NCBI GenBank assembly: GCA_003008705.1 | Contig: PDUO01000004.1 | Coordinates: forward strand, 248,001-312,000 | DNA: 64,000 nt | Reading direction: 5' to 3' | DNA from: Pezicula radicicola | Taxonomy: Eukaryota > Ascomycota > Leotiomycetes > Helotiales > Dermateaceae | Part shown: piece by piece, positions 44,938 to 56,606 of the stretch | How the letters are laid out: each line of letters starts with the position of its first letter | Position numbering within the stretch: the first letter of the stretch is position 1 | Made by a program: the position numbers and the translations under genes | Notes under the pieces: model-generated | What the model saw: only the letters and a program-made list of their open reading frames with translations | Database searches by the model: none | Told to the model about the DNA's origin: nothing

Positions 44938-46521
44938 ATGGCCGCATCCAAGTCGTCTGGGCACCGATTCTTCAATATGCGAAACCCATTCCTGCGCTTT
45001 CTGCTAGCCGCCATATTTGTCTCAGCAATTTTCCTCTACCAAGCACGCCCTATACCGACGCGTTTGCAGCAAATACAGCAGAACCTTGAAGTCTACTCGA
45101 GTAAACACCAAGAATTTACTGGTGCATTCGAGCCCGATTGTAGTATCAATGCAACGCATCTTCAAGCACTTAAGGAAAAGCACGAGTTGGACGACAAGGT
45201 CGAATATGCGAAACGATACATACGATTCACGAGAAAGGATATTAAGCGGAAGTCGTTGACTAGAGTCTACGATGATTTATTCCCCGAAACCTTCCAGCAT
45301 ATCGACATCAACAATCCTCCAAAGTCCGCAACCTGTCTAAGACCTTTTGACGTTGAAGTTCCTAAATCACCATTTCCAGAGACTGTTGACGCGTCTGATT
45401 TACTCTTTGGTATTTCCACGACCTATGGAAGACTGCATGATGAAAAGATTGGTCCTATGAAGGAATGGTCTCACTGGTTGACAGATGGACATGGGAACTC
45501 CAATGGCGCAGGCTTGATCCTGCGTCTGATTGATGCTTCGGACGAAGAAATTGAACATTCCAGAATGGTCATGGAAGAAATGGGTATAGATGTTAAAGTT
45601 TACCACTCCGACAGCCAGATCGAAATGGCCCAGCGTTACCTTTCCCTCCTTCCAGCACTATACAACGACAGCTCACGAAAGCACCGAAAGTGGCTTGTGA
45701 TGTGCGACGATGATACCTTCTTCCCCTCTATGCACGCTCTGCTTGAAACTCTTGATACATATGACACTGAGAAGGAGCTCTACATTGGCAACCTTTCTGA
45801 GGATGTCAATCAGGTACAACGACACGGTTCGCAAGCTTTTGGTGGAGCTGGTGTATTCTTCTCTATTCCCCTTGCAAAGAAGGTTTCTGCATTCTATGAT
45901 CGGTGCAGTACCCCCGATAAGCTCCAAGAAGCAAACACAGGATGGGGAGCCCAAGGAGACGTTCTCTTGAGAAAGTGCATTTACGAAAACACAGAAGTCC
46001 GACTTACACTTTTCCGCGCCTTGAACCAGCTTGATCTTGTCACAGACGCATCTGGCTTCTACGAGTCTGGAGGTCAACCTTTCTCTCTGCACCACTTCAA
46101 GGGCGGAATGTGGCACACTGCATACCCATATGAGTACGCACAGATTGCACATATTTGCGGTGAGGACTGCATCTTCCAGCGATTCATGACAAACGACGAC
46201 TGGATTATCACAAACGGATACTCTCTAGCATATTATCCAAAGGGAATCGACTTTGACCTGAAGCAAATGGAGCGGACTTTCAACTCAGCCCCAAGTGATT
46301 TGGGATGGAACTTGGATTTCATGCTGGCACCGCAGCGACAGACATTGATTGAGACCGGACGCAAGATCGCTTGGGATCTCAAGGAGGCAAAGGTGGAGAA
46401 GGATGGCAGCGTGCGACAAATGTACGTCCGGAAGAAGGACGACTGGAGATGGAAAGAGAGCATCAATGGGAAGCCAATGTCTGAAATCGATGGCATCTTG
46501 GAGCTTGTCTGGATCCCATAA
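44938..46521 (+). CDS. Fringe-like (DUF604-type) type II membrane glycosyltransferase
   Basis: A single-exon gene of 527 residues. The start at 44938 is the first ATG; the frame continues upstream only to a GTG. An N-terminal cytoplasmic stub is followed by the signal anchor FLRFLLAAIFVSAIFLY, as in Golgi enzymes. The catalytic half has LLFGISTTYGRLH, WLVMCDDDTFFPSM with the metal-binding DDD motif, GGAGVFFSIPLAKK, GWGAQGDVLLRKC and HHFKGGMWH, the pattern of fringe-like/DUF604 glycosyltransferases (GT31-like). It should transfer a sugar from a nucleotide sugar to a glycan or glycoprotein in the Golgi; donor and acceptor are not predictable. The sequence is complete. Codon use is normal. Confidence 0.88.
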   Translation: MAASKSSGHRFFNMRNPFLRFLLAAIFVSAIFLYQARPIPTRLQQIQQNLEVYSSKHQEFTGAFEPDCSINATHLQALKEKHELDDKVEYAKRYIRFTRKDIKRKSLTRVYDDLFPETFQHIDINNPPKSATCLRPFDVEVPKSPFPETVDASDLLFGISTTYGRLHDEKIGPMKEWSHWLTDGHGNSNGAGLILRLIDASDEEIEHSRMVMEEMGIDVKVYHSDSQIEMAQRYLSLLPALYNDSSRKHRKWLVMCDDDTFFPSMHALLETLDTYDTEKELYIGNLSEDVNQVQRHGSQAFGGAGVFFSIPLAKKVSAFYDRCSTPDKLQEANTGWGAQGDVLLRKCIYENTEVRLTLFRALNQLDLVTDASGFYESGGQPFSLHHFKGGMWHTAYPYEYAQIAHICGEDCIFQRFMTNDDWIITNGYSLAYYPKGIDFDLKQMERTFNSAPSDLGWNLDFMLAPQRQTLIETGRKIAWDLKEAKVEKDGSVRQMYVRKKDDWRWKESINGKPMSEIDGILELVWIP

Positions 46522-47156
46522 ATGACTTGGGTTCTGGATGAAGCACATTGTGCAACCAAAATTTACACTTCTCGCACACTCTTATTTCCTTTGTTCTATC
46601 ATGGTTGAATGAGACGGGAAGCATGGGAAGGTATACTTTTCTAAAAGGGTAAAACGAGTCGGCATTTGGCCTTTTTCAGCTGTGCTCAGTTCATTGTATA
46701 ACAAGACGCTTGCATATTGCATACAGCGACCGGCGTATATCAGTCATCCATTTGGATTTGTTGGAGGGGTCCGGAGTTGTCTGGGGACTTGATAGTTTGT
46801 TTGTCAAGGATAAACTGTGTTGTGTAAATATACCTCCTCCTATAGAGCGGGGCTTGTGCCTAGGTACTATCAAGAGCCGTTGGGTTCTTCAAACATATCG
46901 ATATTGTGTAATCAAAACTGAATCTTGTCTTTGTTTGAAACTGGATGACTATATGTGTGACAGCAATTCTGCGTTTAATAAACTTTACTACTGCATCCCA
47001 GTCGGAAAGGGGGGGCCAGCACGTGCTTAGTTTTCAACTCGTCTTTGATGCCTTGCCGCCTGATGAAGTCATCGCGAGGCTTGATCCAAGTCTCGAAATG
47101 CGCGTGCAAACGTTGCGGGAAGCCAGCCAACGCCAACAAAGGTACATCCTGCAACC
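46522..47156. other. Intergenic region between glycosyltransferase and palA
   Basis: 3' flank of the glycosyltransferase and promoter of palA. Open frames at 46710-47226 cross it but have no features and are not spliced to the palA start. No PacC-type GCCARG box is certain. Confidence 0.5.
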
Positions 47157-49868
47157 ATGGCGAAGTAAGTTCGCTCCAAAATATCTATACCCTCATATCT
47201 GCTATTCGAAACTAACAACGAAATAAAGTAGCAATATCCTCTTCCTGCCATTCCGCAAAACGACTAACATCGCCCTGTCTGCTGCCATAAAACAGCATAT
47301 CTCGAGCAAATATGACCAGCACCCGGATATGTTTAGGGATGACCTGGAGGTTATCGATGCTCTGAGACGGGAGGCCGTTAATGTTAAGGAGCCGCATACC
47401 AGTGGGATAAGGAAGATTGAGGCGTATGCGGGGCAGTTGGCTTGGATGGGTGGGAAATTTCCTATTGATGTGAGTCTGCAGTCCATGGATTTTGGCAAAG
47501 GATGGAGCTAATGTATATGTGAAAGATTGGTGCAGATTTCACTTGGTACCCTGCGCTGGGTTATAATACCGAGAGGCCAATGTCACAAAACAACCTCAAG
47601 TTCGAACTATCCAATGTCCTTTACAACCTTGCGGCGCTATATTCTCAGCTTGCTATGTCTTCAAATCGCACTACAACGGAGGGGTTGAGGTCAGCGTGTA
47701 ACTACTTCTGCCTTGCTGCCGGAGTGATCTCGCATCTTAAAAATGTGGTTATACCCGAATTACGTTCCTCGCCTGCTGAAGATATGGATGCCACAACTCT
47801 CGAGTCCCTCGAATTTCTGCTACTTGCGCAAGCACAGGAATGCTTTTGGCAAAAGGCTGTCATGGATGGTTATAAAGACGCTTCTATAGCGAAGCTGGCA
47901 GCTCGAGTCTCGGATCTGTATGGTTCAGCTGGTGACTGGGGTGTCAAGAGCGAAGCTATCAGCTCGGAATGGATCCACCATACTACGGCGAAACATCACC
48001 ATTTTGCTGCAGCGGCCCAATATCGACAAGCTTGTGATTGTCTTGAGAAGAGAAAGTACGGGGAGGAGGTAGCGAGACTCAAGGATAGTATCGCTTGTGT
48101 TAACGAGGCGTTGAAGGAGGCGAGATATCTCAATAAAGTGGTACTTGGTGATCTAAATGGGTTGAAAAATAAAGTTCAGGAGGATTTAAAGAGAGCGGAA
48201 AAGGATAATGATTTGATTTATCTTAGTGAGTAACTTTGACATCACTTATTGTCGATATGCTAACTCTCTAGTTCCTGTACCTCCAAAATCGGAGCTAAAG
48301 ACTTTAGAACGAGCGAACATGGCTGTGGCAAAAGTCCCAAAAGAGGTATCAGAGCCGAATTCCTTCATTGGAGACCAGCTTCCATTTGGACCACCACTCT
48401 TTGCCAAGCTAGTGCCTTTTGCTGTGCATGTTGCTGCTAGCATTTATGAAGAGAGAAGAGATCGTCTGGTCAACAATAGCATCATTGACGAGCTGGAAAT
48501 TCTCACGACAAAAATCCACGATACTCTCCGGTCGCTCAATTTACCAGGGTCTCTCCAAGCACTAGAGAAACCTCTTGGACTACCACCAACTCTCCTGTCT
48601 CATGCCGAAGAAATCAGACAAGCATATGCCTTGACAAGACTTCAACGATCTTTTTCTGACACGTCGAAATTAAAGGCTTCTGATGATGCAAGCTTCGCAG
48701 AAGGAAGAGAGTTGTTGCACGCGGAGGCGGCTGAGAATGAGCGACTGCTGATGAAGTACGGAACTGACAGATGGTCAAGACCAGACTCCAAGTCAGCAGC
48801 AGAAAAACTTTATTCCCAGGTAAACGAGATCGATGGATATCTAAAGAGCGCAGCAAATAGCGACCAGCTCGTTGTTGGCAAGTTCAGGGAATGCGAGGAT
48901 ATGCTTAGGATTCTTTCCAGCTCAGACCGGGATATTGGGAACTTCGTGCCAAGTAGCCGCCGTGTTGCAATTCCTCCAAAGCTCGAGGAAGAAGTATCGC
49001 GATTACGAAGCAGTCTCAATGAAGTCAGTAGGCTTGAATCCCGACGAAGGAGAAAGATCGAAGCGCTGCGTGAGAAAGCGAAGAAAGACGATATCAATAA
49101 CAGTATCTTGGCAGAGGCTGCTCGCTTAGAGCGCGAGTATCCCAGCACAGCATTAGTTCCTGCTCACTTTGAAGATTTCTTCGAACAGCGGCTCACAAAA
49201 TACGACGCAGATCAAGAGGCCCTAAAGACTGAAGCTCACGAACAAGACAGACTTACTTCGCAGCTAGAAGCCGCAAATGCCTCCTTCGTTGCTGCAAGAT
49301 CTGGTGATACAAGTTCAAGGGAGCGCGAACATGCACTGCAGAAACTCGAGAATGCTTACTTTAAGTATAAGGAGATAGTAAGCAATCTAGAGGTAGGAAG
49401 AAAGTTCTACAATGATCTTGCGAAGATCGTAGGGCGGTTTAGAGATGATTGTAAGGCGTTTGCTTACTCGAGGCGAGAGGAAGCTCAACGTTTTGAATCG
49501 TAAGTGCTTAACCCTCGCAAATTTGGTTAAATGTCCTTTCAAAAAATACTGACACGACCAGCGACCTCAACCTGCCGTCCCTTTCATCGCTTTCTCTGCA
49601 ACAACAGAAAGAACAGGAACAACGTGCTCCGCGAGCATACAATACTCGATCCTCAATACATGAGGATATTCCAGCACCAATACCTACAAGAGCATCAGTT
49701 GTCCCTCCCCTTCAACAGGTGCAAAGTCCGTCCGTCATGCCAGCAGCTTGGGCACCCGAGATGGGGATCAAATTTGGTGGAGGAGGCCCTCCGCTGCAGG
49801 CAGATGGGAATGCGCAAGGTCCACAGCAGAAAACTTGGGATCCCAATGCTGGGTTTAGATTTAGTTAA
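47157..49868 (+). CDS. palA: PalA/Rim20 Bro1-domain protein (pH signalling, ESCRT-linked)
   Basis: Cytoplasmic scaffold that binds ESCRT-III on endosomes and recruits the PacC/Rim101 transcription factor for alkaline-pH proteolytic activation. Exons: 47157-47164, 47232-47469, 47526-48225, 48272-49499 and 49562-49868, giving 826 residues. The first exon is only 8 bases (Met-Ala and two bases of Asn). The Bro1 domain begins NNILFLPFRKTTNIALSAAI and runs to about residue 390 (blocks ISSKYDQHPDMFRDDL, KFELSNVLYNLAALYSQLA and IYLIPVPPK); a V-shaped coiled-coil domain follows (SRLESRRRRKIEALREKAKK); the C-terminus is Gln/Pro-rich and ends WDPNAGFRFS, typical of PalA. The V-domain would bind YPxL motifs in PacC. 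Everything expected is present. Confidence 0.93.
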
Positions 49869-50538
49869 ACAATCAAATAGCATGGGATATGCATGAAAAC
49901 GGATGGGATGGGATGGTATAAAATCGGTCGGCATATGAATTTATGAGTTTACGAGCGTGCATTTGGACGGCGCTGATCATGGAAGTGGCCACCTTATTTT
50001 CAATGAAGCAATTATGACAGTAGCACAGGTATGGTATCATCGTTATTGTAAGTTTCGAGTGAGGTGACTAACTAATCAAAGATTGATTGCTCCTGTTGCA
50101 ATAATCAATAACTGTCGAACTTTTGAGTGCTTCCTCCTGTTATATAGATGGCTTTAAGCGTTGATGTTCGCTTAGGCTCCTAATGCGCCTCCGTTTAGAA
50201 GTGGCCTAGGCGAATACCGACCATTATACTTCATAGGAGGGATGCATTCACACTAATAAAAACACAACACTCATCCTACATAATCCAACTTTAACATACT
50301 AAGAGTATATAGCCCTTAAGTAATTCGTTTCTTAATATTAATATATCTATAAACCACCACTCTGCTATTCCAATACAACGTTAAAGAACGTTAAGTTCAA
50401 TATCTAAGTCTACAAACCATCCAGCCTGGAGTACCACAAAGCCAAACCAATAAAAATTACAATCCAATAATCAATACTCCTCTTATGGCCCCAATTAAAC
50501 CATAATTCATAATCCATAACCCACACCTCATCACTCAC
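49869..50538. other. Intergenic region between convergent genes
   Basis: 3' flanks of palA and the disordered-protein gene. AT-rich after 50250, with no gene or repeat seen. Confidence 0.5.
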
Positions 50539-53500
50539 TCAATCAACACTCCAATTTCCACCACTTCCACCCCTCTCTCCCCTCTTCTCTTCTCCTCCAA
50601 GCTGCTCTCCAACTCTTTCTTCCTCCATATCATTACTCCCATCCACCAAACTAATCCTACTACCTCTGGCGCTACCATTAGGTGTACTATTCTTCAAAGC
50701 CAGTGTTCCCAGACTAACGTTTCTCTCCCTCAAGCTCTCAGTACCGCACGTATCACTGCCATATCCTGTACTCCGCCGAGAGATAACATCCTCGATACTT
50801 CCCGGAGTCCACATGTTTTGTACGTTGTGCATACCTACATATTGTGGGAATTTCCCGAAACCCACCATCTTTTGGTTCTTACCCACAATCGCGGGATCTT
50901 TGTGGCTATCAGCTCCAGTGCTATCATCATTCTTGTTTTTCTCTCCAACTCGAAACTCGTCGCTAGCATCACCTTCCTCAGAACTGTTTTTGCTGGCACA
51001 TTGACCGTCAAGCGTAGAACCAATGAAGCCTTTCAGATCTCCAGATTCACTGAGTAATTTCACCTCCACATCAGAAGTACCATCAATAATCCCGCTGTGT
51101 ACGGATCTCGGGTCTTTGAACATTTTGGACAACACAGAGAGGATTTTCCTATTTCGTACTGTCTCCTCATCAGCGTCGTCCTTTGGGAAGATTCCAAACT
51201 CGGCACCGACATCACCGTCGTGTTCTTGGGATAGTAGCTGGGCATTTTCCGGTACGTGGCCATGGGCTTCATTCTTAGGTGGCACATCTGGAGACAATTT
51301 AGCGTCTTCCTGCACATGGCCCTTGACAGGCTCCGTGACAAGATCCTTCTCGCTGCCATTAGTCGAATGCGTGCAAGCAATCTCCACAATCACTTCGACC
51401 TCTTCTGTTTCATTGACACAATCCCCATAAAAACCCGGATCCGAAATACTAACCCGGCTATGAATGCTAACTTTAGAAGGGCCATCTAAGTCATCATTAG
51501 AAGCTTCCTCATTTGCTTTATCACTTTCAGTCCCATCCAGACTTCCATGATGAGTAGCGCTCCAGAGAGTATTTGCCATACGTCTCTCCCTCGAGTTTTC
51601 CCTCACAACCTGACGAATCTCCATCTCCAAGCCCTCAAGAGCTCTCAGTTCCAGCGAAGGCAAGATTTCAAGCTCGGGATATTCAAGACTGGCAGCCCTC
51701 CTAGAGCCACCGACTTCATCAACATGACCGGTACGGAGATGATGAAAACCTGTGCGGAAATTCCTCTTCAGCCGCGCTGGAAATGTTTCTTTCCCGAGGC
51801 GAGCAATTTGCTTACGTTCTTGTTGGCTAAGCTCCGTATTATGACGTGGAATATGCTCTGGCTCAGCCGCGAAGTCATGAGAAATGACTTTATCAGCTGG
51901 CCCAGCGCTCTGAGTACGTTCGTGGCGAGTGTGACTTGGATATCGGCACCACGATGGCGGCAGTCTTCCAGTAGATCTTCCGCGATGGAGTGACCGTCCA
52001 CGAGGTACGACATCTCGACTCTTGTCCTTCGCAGCGGCGTGTACAGCTTCCATTTCATTTTCCCAAGCGTTTATCACACGCTCATGCCGGTCTCTTTCTT
52101 CTTGATTAGAGTCCCTCTGTTGAGAAGTTTCCCTGGGTTTGTCTGTGATGCGTTGCGTGACGATACGCTCGATCATGATCGTTCGAATCCGCTCTAACTT
52201 CAGGGCTTCGTCATCTGCCTTGGAGTCATCTACAGTCTTTGCTATTTCTTTTTCGCTCTTTCTCTTCCGAGGCAATTTTAAAGAAAGGTTCTTCAGGCTT
52301 ATAGCGGCAGAGCTGGGAGCCCGCCTGGATTTTGGAACCTTCATTGAACTAGCAAGCCTTCGTGTGGTCTCGTCGCCATGCATTTGGACAGCTCTGTGCC
52401 ATGCACTCTGCGCACTATCTAATTCGAAAGGGTCTACTCCACCAATAGTCTGCGGGCTTTTGTTGTTGCCAGGAACTGTTGCTACCATTTCCGAAGATTC
52501 TGGAAACTTGTAGCCAAAACCCACACGTGGCGTTGGTTCGGATGATACACCCAAGGCACCTGATATCGTGTCGGCCGAAAGGCCTGGGTGTAGATCATCA
52601 GCGCCATCGTAGGCACTACCACCTGTAAGCTTTTTCGTGAGCTTAGTGAAGTGCGGTAGACGAGGATGTTGAAAGGCCGCTATAGCTCTCGCAGCTATTA
52701 TTGACCTTTTCTTCGCCGATTTCTTGTTGGACTCTGACTCTTCAAACTGTTCTCTGAATTTGCTTGAAACGGGTGTTGCCGCACTACGAGGAGTTCCTGG
52801 GACAGCAACACTACGACTAGAATTGGTGGCATTGAGCTCAAATCCGTCGGCTAAACCTCCTATTTCTGACAAGGGAGTAGAAGGTCTGTTACCCGTAAGC
52901 AGCACTGGCAGTTCAAGTGCGGGGCTCCCAATATGCTCAAATGATGTAGCTGCCGTGTTCGGAGGAACCATGGGTGGTTCTCCATCGTCTGTGACTACGT
53001 TAGTCTTCAAATATTGATACGATAGGCAGGAACCGCAGGTCACCACATTTCCCACTTGAAAAAGCGGTGACATCGCCATTGAAACCAAATTGACCCTCTG
53101 GATTTGAGAGCAATCAAACGTCTTACCTAGTATAACCTTGTCCTTGATGGAGACTTTGCTTTCTCGAGTTGAGAGCAAAGAGAACAAATTGAATCTGGAG
53201 CTCCGTGGTGACTCGGGAATACCTTCCGATACATAGTTAGAGGATGTTTTAGGGCGCAGCAGTTGCCCCCAAGATGGTGGTATCGTATCGCTTAGAGGGA
53301 GTGATCCAGACCCAGATCCATCTTGCATAGTACGGGCGCGGCTGCCATGCGTAAAACGGGAGGCACCGCTCATATTAGACAGACCCCGACGATGCCAGAA
53401 TGATGGCTGTGGTGAAGATGCTGAGCTATTCTGGTCTCGTGCTAGGAGTTTGGAAATGCCCATCTCATGCAGGTGTAAGGGCTGTGATTCTTCTGAAGTG

Positions 53501-54825
53501 CCATCTGTGTCATGACCGTCAACACCTCCGAAATCCTCGGATGGAATGCGACTGTTAGCGGGGGCGACTGGGGTTAGATCATCATCTGAAGATAATGTTA
53601 TTGCCTGAGAAGGGACACGAAGACCTTGGCTATTTAGCCATTTTCTCATTGGAGGCGGACTAATAGCATCTGGGCCACTAGTCTCTATGATTGGAAGTGT
53701 GTAGCCCTCGCTAAGCTTGCGAAGATTTGTACCTCGATCCTCAGCAGTAAACGAAAGCCTCCAAGATGATCTGTTCATGGCAGAATCCGAGATGCTAGGT
53801 GGTCTCTGTGGTTGTATCTTTGGGGAAGGCGGTAAAGGAACAAGAGAACTTCGCTTTCTCGTAGGTTGATAAGTCTTCAGAGCCTTGAAAGCCTCTGCTT
53901 CGTCAGAAGTGCCGGGTATGCTATGTCTTCGTGACTGAGTTGAGTTTGAGCGTCTTAAATCACCTGAGCGTCCGATTTGAGCATCTGAGAGTCGTCTCGG
54001 TATTAGAAGCGATGATTTTGATCCTATCTCAGAGGCGAGTTGGTATCCTCTTCCCTCCATAAGAGTCATTTGTTGCCTGCACATGTCAGCGTCTAGAACG
54101 TTCACTTCTCTTAATTATCCTAAATATGATATGCCGATGTGGCCAGTGGTGGGGAAGAATATCAAGGCTTACTTTTCGTAGTCGGGGAAGAGATTATACC
54201 CCTCAAACTTCATAGAAGGCTCTCGTTTTAAGCTTGGTAGTACCGGCGTTGGTATCTGATGTGCTTCACACTCGCTAACGATGGACTTTGCATCTTCATC
54301 GTAGGCCTCTTCGTTGCTCAGCTCTTCCTGAATCCTCTTGTGTCTAATTCTTCTAAGTTCTGCCCTCCGCTCCATATCCTCCTCGCTATTTTGCTTCGAA
54401 GTAGCCAGATCACGAGAGGTGTGTTTTTTGAGTCTCAACTTGACAACATTGAGAGTGTTGCTGCTCTTCTTTGGGGTGATGCAGAGCTCACTGTCCATAT
54501 CCGAATCGTCAGCTTTGGCATGTTCACTGATAGCAGGTGGTGATTCTCGATATAGATGTTTCTGAATTCTCGACTTGACCATGCGCAGAGTGACAGAGCT
54601 TTTTTTGGGCGTGACTTCCGCATCCTCATCTTCCGACTTGTCATCAAAGAGAGCTTGAAGTGCTACAGCGTCCTCTGGCTTTGAAAACCGAGAAACAGTG
54701 CTTGAAGTTAAGATGGGACCTCGGATTGATTTCTTCCTCGGCTTGGATGGCGAGACTGCTGGTCGGGGAGAGTCGCCTTCTGGGGATGGTGGGTCCCGAC
54801 TGGTGCAGCAAGGAGCAGAGGCCAT
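50539..54825 (-). CDS. Large disordered protein of unknown function (1350 residues)
   Basis: Exons, minus strand: 54173-54825, 53127-54076 and 50539-52988, giving 1350 residues. The second intron (138 bases, donor GTAAGA, branch GACTAAC, acceptor CACAG) has no stop and is a multiple of three, but the 46 residues it would add are hydrophobic and Cys-rich, unlike the rest, so it is treated as spliced. The protein is Ser-, Glu- and Arg-rich and mostly disordered, with no recognised domain. Residues about 71-94 and 116-139 repeat TPKKSSVTLRMVKSRIQKH and TPKKSSNTLNVVKLRLKKH. A basic stretch RKQIARLGKETFPARLKRNF and a basic GRSLHRGRSTGRLPPSW follow later, and the C-terminus is Gly/Arg-rich. The start at 54825 is the first clean ATG; an ATG at 54990 would add a hydrophobic leader. 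Cortical, scaffold or regulatory roles are all possible. Confidence 0.72.
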
Positions 54826-56606
54826 GCTTGCAGGGCGACATATGAAGATTAAGTGATACCAAAAGCATCCAAGAAGTCGGCCAAGAAGACAATATGCTAC
54901 TACTGCGTTTTTGTTTTGTTTTTTTGCTGGGTCCAAAATGTGTAGAATGGTAAGAAAGCTCAGGATGCGGGGGGAAGATGAAGGAGACATTGGAGAAAGG
55001 GTAGTGCCTGCCTATCTAGATGTGCTGAATGAGAGGTTACACTGAACAACAATGCGAAGGAGAAGGAGAAAGAGAAAGAGGAAAGAGTAACGTATCTGTC
55101 TACAGTAGACCACAGAACTTGTAATAGGACCAAAGCCATGTCATAACTTCTACTGAGATGAGAGTTCTGTACGAAGCACTGCCGAGCATATTTGTTAGGC
55201 TGATGATATAAGTAAAGATGCTTTAGACTGTTTCTTGGTCGTTCAATCGTTCAATCGTTCAATCTAGCTCAGCTATGGGAAAGGCACTACACTCTGCTTG
55301 ATATTGCCAAAACTCTGGCACGAGTAGCATGTCATCATAGCCCATAGCTCACAGCATCAGAAGTCTGTCACCTAGTGGTCGTACCGAGTCTTGGAAGTTG
55401 GTTATTGTTGGAAAGTTGAAGGAATTATAGGAATGCTGGGAAGTCTTACGGAGTAGGTAGATACTCGTATAACCTCTCGCCACGTGATACTGGTTAAAAC
55501 CACAGTAACCACTTCTAGTTAACTTCCACCCCCTTTCCGTTCTACTCAAATTCTCCTTCGTCTTCATCTCCTCACAACTCAATTGGATGTCAGAATTACC
55601 TTCTTTCGCACACACACACACACAATCGCTATTAGAGAAACGCCATCGCGGAATCGCCATCTAGAAGGTCATGCAGGATATTCCACCCATTTTACCTTTG
55701 GCTGATCATCATTGCGAAACGGCTGTCCAAGGGATGGCCCTCGAGGTTGGGTAGCGGTGGAAGTCACTGTAATGCGACTCCTCTACATCCTTCTCTTCTC
55801 TTCTCTTCACCCTGTGCTGTCAATGCCTCAGCTCGCCAAACAAAAGAAGCATCGTTTATCCATGCGTTGTTCTTAATGAACCCCGTCTTATATATCCTCA
55901 CCCCACATGGTTTCCAACCTCCCCTTGTGCATTTTTACGCCAGTTCTCAAACTCTTTTTTTTTTGCATGTTGTTGCAGCCCACTTTCTAGACTTTCTTCT
56001 CCTTGGTCCTACGTCATGATCATCTCAAGGTTCGTTTCGCTGCTGATGGCAGGCGGCGTGGCAGGACCTCGCTCTGGATTGCTGGGCGCTGTCTACACAG
56101 GGTACACGTTGGGCAGCATTGTTCTTTGGGCAGGGTGCTCCTTCCTTTTGAGGCTATTCACAGGGTCTACCAACCACTTGCAGCTCGCTGCGAACCCCCT
56201 CCCCATTACTATCTCTCAAGACATGAGGCGTTCGACCGTCTCAACCCCGGGATCTTGGGATCGCGCGTGTGGTTGGTACGTCAGAGGCTGGTCTGTCAAT
56301 CCTTCTGGGAGATCGGAACCGGGCTGGGGAGATCATAATGAGATGATGGGGCTGGTTATCCTGTGGATGCGAAACTGGTGAAACTAGTACTGTATAATAA
56401 ATCTGCAAGTCCCATGAGGAGGGCTTTCTTTTCCTATCAGCTTTCATATCACCTTATGCTCCATTGTACAATTCTTCTGCCTTAGAGTGGCAGAATTTCC
56501 CTCCACCACGGAGAGAGCACTACGAAGAAGGCCCTCGTATCATATACCGGCACCTCTCCCCATATCACCTTTTAGTTTTGAAGACGTCAATCCTATCGAA
56601 AAGAAA
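54826..56606. other. Divergent intergenic region with short repeats
   Basis: Promoter region for the disordered-protein gene (minus) and the aquaporin gene (plus). Contains GTTCAATC three times at about 55240-55265 and a CA dinucleotide run at 55610-55625. Frames at 55747-56381 have no supported product and probably lie in the aquaporin leader. The frame before the aquaporin ATG is open to 56487 but has no ATG. Confidence 0.5.

Noticed and set aside
55747..56381. Frames of 90-121 codons before the aquaporin gene
   Set aside because: No domain, overlap in different frames, and position suits the aquaporin leader.
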